Source: an uncultured Lachnospiraceae bacterium
GTDB lineage: Bacteria; Bacillota; Clostridia; Lachnospirales; Lachnospiraceae
Reading direction: 5' to 3'
DNA length: 59,329 nt
NCBI GenBank assembly: GCA_902778245.1
Contig: CACYXH010000002.1
Location: forward strand, 1 to 59,329
The notes beneath the pieces were generated by a model. The model was given only the letters and a program-made list of their open reading frames with translations. It made no database searches and was not told the DNA's origin. Below are positions 53,096 to 59,329 of this stretch, piece by piece. Made by a program: the position numbers and the translations under genes. Every line of letters begins with the position of its first letter. Positions within the stretch are counted from its first letter, which is position 1.

Positions 53096-54199
53096 ATGAT
53101 GGAACAGAAAAAGCCAGTCGTGCTGGAATTAAAAAATATAACAAAAAATTTTGGCGACACTAAAGTACTTCGCGGCATTGATCTTACCGTACATGAGGGA
53201 GAATTTGTTACCCTGCTGGGTTCCTCCGGCTGCGGAAAAACCACGACTCTTAGAATTATTGCGGGACTGGAATACCCCAATGACGGGGAGGTGCTCCTGG
53301 AGGGCAAGCCGGTAAAAGATCTGGCACCGGAAAAACGAAATGTCAATACCGTGTTCCAAAATTATGCTCTGTTTCCTCACATGAACGTATACAATAATAT
53401 CGCATACGGGTTGAAGCTGAAAAAAGTAAGCAAATCAGAGACGAAGGAACGTGTCACAAAAATGTTATCCCTGGTACAGCTGGAAGGGTTTGAAAAACGC
53501 ATGCCTTCCGAAATGAGCGGCGGCCAGCGACAGCGTGTGGCGATAGCCAGGGCATTGATCAATAATCCGAAAGTACTGCTGTTGGATGAACCACTGGGAG
53601 CCCTGGATCTGCAGCTTCGCCGCCAGATGCAGTATGAACTGAAAAAACTGCAGAAAAAATTGGGGATTACTTTTATCTACATCACCCACGATCAGGAAGA
53701 AGCCATCAATATGTCGGATGTGATCGTGGTAATGAGGGACGGTAAATTTGAGCAGGCCGGCAGCCCAACGGAAATCTATGATCATCCGAAGACCAGCTAT
53801 GTAGCCAGCTTTGTGGGATCGGCCAATATCCTTAGGGGAACTGTCACCTCAATAAAAGAAAATACAGCAATTTTGTCTGGCAGCTGCGGCACCATGGCTT
53901 GTAAGACAGAACAATATGAAATAAAGGAAGGTTCATCCTACACGCTGGCAGTGCGAAGTGAAAACATAAGTGTCTGGAGGGAAGCAAAGGCGGAGCAGTA
54001 TATTACCGGTACGATCACAGAGAAGAGTTTTGTCGGGGGAATGCTCCGTATCGTGGTGACCCTGGAAGATCGCAGCGAAGTGGTGATCACCCGTCAGGGA
54101 ATTAATTTCTTCTACGATATCGGCGAAAAAGTGTGTCTGGAATGGGCCGCGCAGGATGCGGTTTTTGTAGACATGGAGGGAAAGCAGGATGAAAAATAA
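53096..54199 (+). CDS. potA: Spermidine/putrescine ABC importer ATPase
   Basis: A 367-residue ATPase with Walker A GSSGCGKTT at 42-50, signature MSGGQRQR near 140, Walker B VLLLDEPLGALD near 160 and a C-terminal TOBE domain (from about 285). This matches PotA. Two ATGs (53096 and 53099) stand together behind a weak AAAGGA. The end overlaps potB by 11 bases, showing translational coupling. It energises uptake with PotB, PotC and PotD. Confidence 0.92.
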   Translation: MMEQKKPVVLELKNITKNFGDTKVLRGIDLTVHEGEFVTLLGSSGCGKTTTLRIIAGLEYPNDGEVLLEGKPVKDLAPEKRNVNTVFQNYALFPHMNVYNNIAYGLKLKKVSKSETKERVTKMLSLVQLEGFEKRMPSEMSGGQRQRVAIARALINNPKVLLLDEPLGALDLQLRRQMQYELKKLQKKLGITFIYITHDQEEAINMSDVIVVMRDGKFEQAGSPTEIYDHPKTSYVASFVGSANILRGTVTSIKENTAILSGSCGTMACKTEQYEIKEGSSYTLAVRSENISVWREAKAEQYITGTITEKSFVGGMLRIVVTLEDRSEVVITRQGINFFYDIGEKVCLEWAAQDAVFVDMEGKQDEK

Positions 54200-55046
54200 G
54201 AAAAACCTGTGGGGTCTCTGCGTCATGCCGCTGTATTTTTTTACGCTTTTGTTTATCCTTGGCCCAATGATCTACATGGTGACGGTCAGCTTTGCTAAGA
54301 ACAATGGAGGCGCCTACGGTTTTACATGGAACTTTACACTGAATAACTATACCAAGATAGGAGATCCTATTTATCTTCAATGTTTTATTCAATCTTTTAA
54401 ACTGGCGTTTGCTACCACGATCCTGGTAGTGCTGATCGGATATCCTTTCGGGTACTTTATGGCAAAACTTTCCCCCAAGGGAAAAAAAATCATGATGTTT
54501 CTGATCATGGTTCCTTTCTGGACCAGTTCTCTCATCCGTCTGTACGGATGGATCATTATCCTGCAGGTAAAGGGAGTGCTGAATACCGCACTGAAGACTA
54601 TCGGATTGATCGATAAACCGCTGAAGATCCTCTATTCCTATCCGGCGGTACTGATCGGTATGATCTATGCGCTGCTTCCGTTTATGATTCTTGCCGTATA
54701 TTCCAGCGTGGAAAAGATGGACTGGTCGCTGGTGGAAGCATCCCGGGATCTGGGTGCGTCTCCGGCTGCCGCATTTGTCACTGTGACTCTGAAACTGACG
54801 CTGCCCGGCTTGCTTACCGGTGTTATTCTTACCTTCGTTCCGTCAATGGGGCTGTTTTTTATAGCGGACATACTTGGTGGAAATAAAATTGTTCTGGTGG
54901 GAAGCCTGATCCAGGATCAGCTTACCCGGGGGAGCAACTGGCCCTTTGCAGCGGCATTGGCAGTGATCCTGACTATATTAACCAGCCTGATGATCTATTT
55001 GTATCGCAGGATCACCCATGTGAAGGATCTGGAGGGCATATTCTGA
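54189..55046 (+). CDS. potB: Spermidine/putrescine ABC importer permease
   Basis: A 285-residue permease with six membrane segments and the EAA loop EASRDLGASPAAAF near residue 183 that docks on PotA. The N-terminus is KNKKNLWGLCVMPLYFF, as in PotB proteins. AAGCAGGATG before the start lies within potA. Its TGA shares bases with the potC ATG (TGATG), so the genes are tightly coupled. Confidence 0.91.
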   Translation: MKNKKNLWGLCVMPLYFFTLLFILGPMIYMVTVSFAKNNGGAYGFTWNFTLNNYTKIGDPIYLQCFIQSFKLAFATTILVVLIGYPFGYFMAKLSPKGKKIMMFLIMVPFWTSSLIRLYGWIIILQVKGVLNTALKTIGLIDKPLKILYSYPAVLIGMIYALLPFMILAVYSSVEKMDWSLVEASRDLGASPAAAFVTVTLKLTLPGLLTGVILTFVPSMGLFFIADILGGNKIVLVGSLIQDQLTRGSNWPFAAALAVILTILTSLMIYLYRRITHVKDLEGIF

Positions 55047-55831
55047 TGAAAAAAAAGAGAGTTTCTTTTTCCAAATTATATCTGGTGATCGTAATGCTCA
55101 TCACCTATCTGCCCATTGCTATGGTGGTGGTGTTTTCTTTTAATGATTCGAAACTCCCGGTTGCCTGGAAGGGATTTACCTGGAAGTGGTATCAGGAATT
55201 ATTCCACGATGCAGCCATGATCGAAGCTTTGAAAAACAGTCTGATCCTGGGATTTATCAGCTGCGCTATGGCAGCAGTGATCGGAACATTAGGCGCCATC
55301 GGTATGGCCCGGGTTAACTACAAAAGCAAGGGAATGATCGAGTATCTGTCCTCCATTCCCATCATGGTGCCTGAAATTATTCTGGGTATGGTTTTTATGG
55401 CATTTTTCTCATTGCTTAATCTGCCTTTCGGTATGGTTACTCTGGTGATCGCCCACACAGCATTTTCTATTCCCTATGTGTTCATGATGGTAAAAGCGAG
55501 ACTGGTGGGAATCGATAAGTCACTGGAGGAGGCAGCCAGGGATCTGGGAGCTTCACCATCCCGCATTTTCTGGGACATCACGCTGCCCCTTATATTGCCT
55601 GCAGTGGCCTCCGGCTGTCTGTTGGCTTTTGCCATGTCTTTTGACGACGTGGTGATCAGTATTTTTGTGAATGGGCCGAGAATGTCTACTCTGCCTATTA
55701 AGGTTTACACGCAGATGAAGACCGGTGTAACGCCGGAGATCAATGCGCTGTGTACGATCATCCTGATCGTGGTAGTACTTGTGTTGCTTGTATCTTCTTT
55801 TTTCCGGAGAGGCAAAAAGGAGTACAAATAA
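55046..55831 (+). CDS. potC: Spermidine/putrescine ABC importer permease
   Basis: A 261-residue permease with six membrane segments and the EAA loop EAARDLGASPSRIFW near residue 165. The sequence FSFNDSKLPVAWKGFTWKWY near 31-50 is typical of PotC. It forms the channel with PotB. The start overlaps the potB stop by one base. potD begins 32 bases downstream. Confidence 0.91.
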   Translation: MKKKRVSFSKLYLVIVMLITYLPIAMVVVFSFNDSKLPVAWKGFTWKWYQELFHDAAMIEALKNSLILGFISCAMAAVIGTLGAIGMARVNYKSKGMIEYLSSIPIMVPEIILGMVFMAFFSLLNLPFGMVTLVIAHTAFSIPYVFMMVKARLVGIDKSLEEAARDLGASPSRIFWDITLPLILPAVASGCLLAFAMSFDDVVISIFVNGPRMSTLPIKVYTQMKTGVTPEINALCTIILIVVVLVLLVSSFFRRGKKEYK

Positions 55832-55863
55832 AACAGGCGCAAAAGGCGCCGGAGGAGGGTATC

Positions 55864-56895
55864 ATGAAAAAAAGAATTATTGCAGCATTAGGTATGGCTA
55901 TGCTGACAACAGCAGCCATGGGTATCAGCGCAAGCGCTGAGGATCTGGTACTGTTTACCTGGGAGGGAATGTTCCCGCAGGAGGTACTGGATAATTTTAC
56001 GGAGGAGACCGGTATTGAGATCATCTATTCCAACTTTGATACGGATGAGACCATGCTGGAAAAGCTGGCCCAGGCAAAGGGCGGCGATTATGATGTCATC
56101 ATCGCCGACGACTACATCATTGAGCAGGCAGTAGCAGCCGGACTGGTGGGAGAGATCGACAAAGACATTGTTACGAATTTTGGAAATATCAATCCCCTGT
56201 ACCAGGGACAGTTCTATGATCCGGAGGATATTTACACCGTTCCTTACGGAGCAGGTATCCCTCTGATCGTATATGATCCGGAACTGACCGATGTGGAGAT
56301 CAAAGGATACAATGATCTGTGGGATCCGTCTCTGGAAGATGCCGTGGCAATCACCGCCAACTATCGCGTGATCAACGGAATCACCCTGTTGTCGATGGGT
56401 AAATCCATGAACGAAGAGGATCTGGATGTGATCGCGCAGGCCGGTGAGAAACTTCTGGAGCTGGCGCCGAATATCCGCATGATCCAGGACGATAATACCC
56501 AGGACGCACTGCTCAACGGCGAGGCATCCGCGGCATTCCTCTACACCTCACAGGTGACTGCTGTTCTGGCAGAAAACCCGGACCTGGAAGTTGTCTATCC
56601 GGAAGAAGGACTGGGCTTTGGCATCATGGCGGCATTTGTTCCGGCGGACGCTCCCAACGCAGAAGCGGCAAACAAATTCCTGAACTACATTCTGGAACCG
56701 GAAGTATCCAAGCAGTGCATGGAGTATATTGGTTACTACAACACTACAGGTGCCGCTGACGATATTGTGGATCCTTCACTGGTGGTTCCGGATTCCGTCA
56801 CCAAGGGCGAAATCATCCAGAACGTGTCCGAGGAGGCTAACGAGGCTTACAATAAGAACTGGACCGAGTTTAAAGCAGCCTGCGGCGCAAACTAA
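55864..56895 (+). CDS. potD: Spermidine/putrescine-binding protein
   Basis: A 343-residue extracellular binding protein. Residues 1 to about 25 are a signal peptide ending SASA-E, and no lipobox cysteine is present, although Gram-positive PotD is normally a lipoprotein. The mature part begins LVLFTWEGMFPQEVLDNF, and a YDVIIADDYI segment and YTVPYGAGIPLIVYDP follow, as in PotD. The ATG at 55864 follows CGGAGGAGGG; earlier in-frame codons lie in potC. A hairpin (56897-56918) and a terminator at 56964 follow. Confidence 0.9.
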   Translation: MKKRIIAALGMAMLTTAAMGISASAEDLVLFTWEGMFPQEVLDNFTEETGIEIIYSNFDTDETMLEKLAQAKGGDYDVIIADDYIIEQAVAAGLVGEIDKDIVTNFGNINPLYQGQFYDPEDIYTVPYGAGIPLIVYDPELTDVEIKGYNDLWDPSLEDAVAITANYRVINGITLLSMGKSMNEEDLDVIAQAGEKLLELAPNIRMIQDDNTQDALLNGEASAAFLYTSQVTAVLAENPDLEVVYPEEGLGFGIMAAFVPADAPNAEAANKFLNYILEPEVSKQCMEYIGYYNTTGAADDIVDPSLVVPDSVTKGEIIQNVSEEANEAYNKNWTEFKAACGAN

Positions 56896-56963
56896 GGAAA
56901 CGCTTTAATCCGCGTTTCACTAAGAATAATATTAAGAAAACAAAGATATTATGGTGTAACCAT

Positions 56964-57008
56964 GATGGAGGCGATCTGCTTTTAGAAGCAGACCATCTCC
57001 TTTTCTTG
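56964..57008 (+). terminator. potABCD terminator
   Basis: GATGG and TCTGCTT on the left pair with AAGCAGA and CCATC on the right (56964-56997), followed by TCCTTTTCTT. Confidence 0.75.
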
Positions 57009-57010
57009 TC

Positions 57011-57121
57011 AGGATACCACCGAAATACTCTGTATCAGAAGTAATGGGATATTTGAAGGGGAAAAGTTCGCTCATTATCGACCCGTTTACGGGCGAGCCG
57101 GTGAAGAAAAACAAGAAGTAA
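57011..57121 (+). pseudogene. IS200-type tnpA remnant with internal deletion
   Basis: An open frame of 36 codons reads as two parts of an IS200 Y1 transposase. The first, IPPKYSVSEVMGYLKGKSSL, is the well-conserved central region; it is joined near 57073 to IIDPFTGEPVKKNKK and the stop, which look like the C-terminus. The HUH motif and N-terminal half are missing, as is the catalytic tyrosine region between the two parts. The terminator T tract of potD ends just before it. The protein cannot be functional; identification is from memory of the family. Confidence 0.75.
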
Positions 57122-57325
57122 GCCACTTGGAGTGGCCGTAGGAAGTCAAAGCAAACCAGCAAGCCCCTTATGGGGCTGCGCCGGAGTAAGGAAGCACTGG
57201 GTGTGCCCCTTTAGGGGCAGCTGTGTAAGTGGTGCAGTAGGCAGACCCTTCAGTGCGCCTTCCGGGCGCAAGCAGGTAATAGTCCTTATAGGGACTGAGC
57301 AGGCCACCGGCTAAGCCGGTGGTCC
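57122..57325 (+). ncRNA. Array of six hairpins after the IS200 remnant
   Basis: Hairpins stand at 57122-57136, 57162-57177, 57205-57218, 57255-57269, 57281-57296 and 57304-57322 (CCACCGGCT-A-AGCCGGTGG). Longer pairings are possible (GCACT at 57194 with AGTGGTGC at 57228). The last hairpin resembles right-end hairpins of IS200/IS605 elements. Whether this is the right end of the element, an RNA, or both is not known. No open frame explains it. Confidence 0.55.
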
Positions 57326-57679
57326 TGACTACGCGAATCCTGAGTTATTCGGATATAATTCTTGGATATTTCATATGGATCTGTTATCGATCATGACCAT
57401 CGTGTGCAGCATTTTTATCGTTGGCTTTTCCTAACAATAATACGCTGTCCGGTTGGAGGACAGGATGGAATTTGTATTAGTATTCGAACGAATTTAATGG
57501 CAAAAAACGATCTGGAAACAGAATATTTCTCAATTAAGAATTTATTCGGAAATGTTTAGGGAAGTTATGCAGGACATGCACGGATCAATGTGCTATTATT
57601 TAACTATTCAGCGTTGCAGCTGTTTTCATAAACAGTAGCCAGCTGCGATTTTTAAAAAGGGGAAAGGAGAATAAACGCG
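57326..57679. other. Gene-poor stretch before the RsiV-like gene
   Basis: No convincing gene. A short frame at 57362-57559 lacks a ribosome binding site. Small hairpins are CTGTCC/GGACAG (57440-57462) and GCAGCTG/CAGCTGC (57616-57646, followed by GATTTTT), the latter a possible terminator or attenuator 15 bases before the downstream ribosome binding site. Confidence 0.4.
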
Positions 57680-59227
57680 ATGTCTAAGAAAAAAGTAATT
57701 CAAGCCGGTATCTGTGTGGTATTATTGGGAGCTGCAGTATCTGGAACTGCAATCGCACAAGAAAACCAGGAGTATGACAGTAATGTTCCTGAAGTGGTTA
57801 TATCCACCAGGTATGAGTATCAGTATGATGAAGCCCGTGAACAAACGGTAGGAAACTTAGACTGGCAGGAAATCCATCTGAGCGAGAAGAGCACGGAAGA
57901 CTATCCTGAGATGAGTAAATCTTTGCAGAATTTTAACGATAACTTGTCGGCGGATAGGAAAGAAACCTTCGATTCAATGTTGGAATTATACGAGTCAGCA
58001 GACGAGTACTTTCCGGAAAACGGACTTAGTTCCAGTGATTCCATCTTGCTTCGCAGGGCGGACGGGCAGATACTCAGCTTTGTTGATTACCATACGGACT
58101 ATATGGGAGGAGCCCACGGATATTACAGCTACACCGGCACCAGCATTGATGCTGCCTCCGGAAAGATTCTTTCCCTGGAGGATGTGGTCACCGACGAGGG
58201 ATCATTTCGGGAAGCAGTCAAAGAACAACTATTAAAGCATCCTTACAGCGATGAATTTCAGAATCTGGATGAGAGCCTGGCGAGTTATGGAACCGAAGAG
58301 GGCGGCCTTTTTTCCTGGGTTCTGGAAGAGAATGGGATCACAGTTTTCTTTAACCCATATGCGATTGCTTCTTACGCGGCAGGTATGATCCATGTAAATA
58401 TCTCTTTCCGGGAATATCCGGATTTGTTCCGTGATACTTATAGGTTATCGGAAGGAAACTATGTGAAAGAACTTATGCAGTATTATCCGGAATATATTAC
58501 ATTGACAGACGGAGAGATAGCTCAGGTATCTATTTCATCAGAAACGGAGGCTTATGAAGGAGAAGAGGGCGGATACACAGACTATGGATATTACACTGCC
58601 TACAATGTCACGCTTGGGGATAATACCTTGCGCCATGACAGCTATTTCTTCCGGGAACAGCCGTTTCTGGTTCATTTAGCGGATAACCGCACTTACCTGT
58701 ATCTGCAGCTTACCAGCGACAATGATTACCGCATGGTGGATGTAGTTGACCTAAGTTCCGGTAACCCCACATTTATCGGAAGCTTCGGAGGGGGTTTTGG
58801 ATGGAGTTATGATGAAGAGCAGGAAGCTTCCCTTGATATCTTGCCTGTGAATACCCAGCATTTCCGATTAGATACCAAAATTGATCTGCTGAGCAGCTAT
58901 ACCGGGATCCGGTACTATCAGGTTGGCGAGAATGGTATGCCGGAAGCTTTGGAGGAAGAGTATTACAAAGATAACACCTACTACAACAGACCGCTTGTAA
59001 CGAAAATTGACCTTGACGCGACGCTTCCGGAAGATAATTTCCTGCCGGTCACCATCCCTGCCGGGGAGACCCTTGATATTATTAAAACAGATGGCGAGAG
59101 TTATGTTGATCTTAGGCAGAAAGACGGAACCCTGGTGCGGCTGAAAGTAAGCGGCAGTGGCTGGCCCCATACGGTGAACGGCATAGATGAGGCCGACTGT
59201 TTTGAAGAACTATATTACGCGGGATAA
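57680..59227 (+). CDS. RsiV-like secreted protein (DUF4163/DUF3298)
   Basis: A 515-residue exported protein with a signal peptide (residues 1-26, AIA-Q). The DUF4163-like part (about 40-130) is followed by DUF3298 features: DYHTDYMGGAHGYYSYTG near 136-153 and FNPYAIASYAAGMIHVNISF near 233-252, as in RsiV and related surface proteins. A further region of about 260 residues, rich in Tyr, Glu and Asp, is not recognised. RsiV is a lysozyme-sensing anti-sigma factor, but this protein has no cytoplasmic anti-sigma segment, so only the outer domain is shared. GGAAAGGAG precedes the ATG. Confidence 0.8.
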   Translation: MSKKKVIQAGICVVLLGAAVSGTAIAQENQEYDSNVPEVVISTRYEYQYDEAREQTVGNLDWQEIHLSEKSTEDYPEMSKSLQNFNDNLSADRKETFDSMLELYESADEYFPENGLSSSDSILLRRADGQILSFVDYHTDYMGGAHGYYSYTGTSIDAASGKILSLEDVVTDEGSFREAVKEQLLKHPYSDEFQNLDESLASYGTEEGGLFSWVLEENGITVFFNPYAIASYAAGMIHVNISFREYPDLFRDTYRLSEGNYVKELMQYYPEYITLTDGEIAQVSISSETEAYEGEEGGYTDYGYYTAYNVTLGDNTLRHDSYFFREQPFLVHLADNRTYLYLQLTSDNDYRMVDVVDLSSGNPTFIGSFGGGFGWSYDEEQEASLDILPVNTQHFRLDTKIDLLSSYTGIRYYQVGENGMPEALEEEYYKDNTYYNRPLVTKIDLDATLPEDNFLPVTIPAGETLDIIKTDGESYVDLRQKDGTLVRLKVSGSGWPHTVNGIDEADCFEELYYAG

Positions 59228-59281
59228 AATACAGGGTTGTTTCATGAATAAAAAAAGAATACGGTTGAGTGACTGATCTCA

Positions 59282-59328
59282 TCGAGGGTTCTGGATGTTA
59301 TACATTATCATTCATAGCCCTCGACTTT
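59282..59328 (+). terminator. Probable terminator at the window end
   Basis: TCGAGGG near 59281 pairs with CCCTCGA at 59318-59324, with inner CTGGATG/CATTCATAG pairs, followed by CTTTT at the edge of the window. Confidence 0.55.
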
Positions 59329-59329
59329 T

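Noticed and set aside
57362-57559. 65-codon frame between the hairpin array and the RsiV-like gene
   Set aside because: No ribosome binding site, no recognised similarity, and the composition is like non-coding flanks.

Overview
The window looks like chromosome of a Gram-positive, low-GC Firmicute, most likely a Lachnospiraceae acetogen of the Blautia type. The evidence is a block of Wood-Ljungdahl methyl-branch and corrinoid protein genes, consensus TTGACA-17-TATAAT promoters, strong AGGAGG ribosome binding sites, a phenylalanine T-box, and family-typical proteins such as DUF1846, DUF1002 and rhodanese-TtcA. Assignment to genus is inference; no rRNA is present.

Layout. 1-3100: a multi-hairpin repeat, then an ABC importer of the TrpXYZ type (binding protein, permease, ATPase). 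3100-12800: metF-acsD-acsC-acsE-acsV-fchA-folD, the methyl branch plus corrinoid iron-sulfur protein with its methyltransferase and activator. The CODH/ACS genes acsA/acsB, metV and fhs are not here. gdhA follows on its own promoter and ends in a second copy of the multi-hairpin repeat. 12830-14312: a small, decayed island at the 3' end of tRNA-Thr(CGU), bounded by a 22-bp duplicate of the tRNA end and carrying a RelB/RelE-like toxin-antitoxin pair. 14500-17300: a Crh-like HPr paralogue, a nucleotidyltransferase, a DUF1846 protein and tRNA-Pro. 17500-24500: a transsulfuration pair, a cytosolic C39-like protein, a cysteine hydrolase, TcdA, a rhodanese-TtcA fusion, tRNA-Gly and a homocysteine methyltransferase. 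24500-28500: T-box-controlled pheS-pheT with an inserted repeat in the leader. 28500-42100: phosphatase, queA, a heterodimeric ABC exporter, dut, an SsuBC-like importer pair (minus strand), queH, argH, asd, topB and a beta-helix protein. 42100-46400: parE-parC. 46400-50500: two secreted proteins around efp. 50500-56900: a lactate permease divergent from a TetR regulator, then a potABCD operon. 56900-59329: an internally deleted IS200 transposase, an array of hairpins, and an RsiV-like secreted protein.

How the parts fit. MetF, FolD and FchA interconvert one-carbon tetrahydrofolates; AcsE moves the methyl group to the AcsCD corrinoid, which AcsV reactivates. FolD has lost the residues used for cyclohydrolase activity, which fits the presence of a separate FchA. 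The most unusual material is non-coding or remnant: the covarying multi-hairpin repeat, the tRNA-anchored island, the IS200 remnant with its hairpin array, and the repeat inserted between the T-box terminator and pheS.
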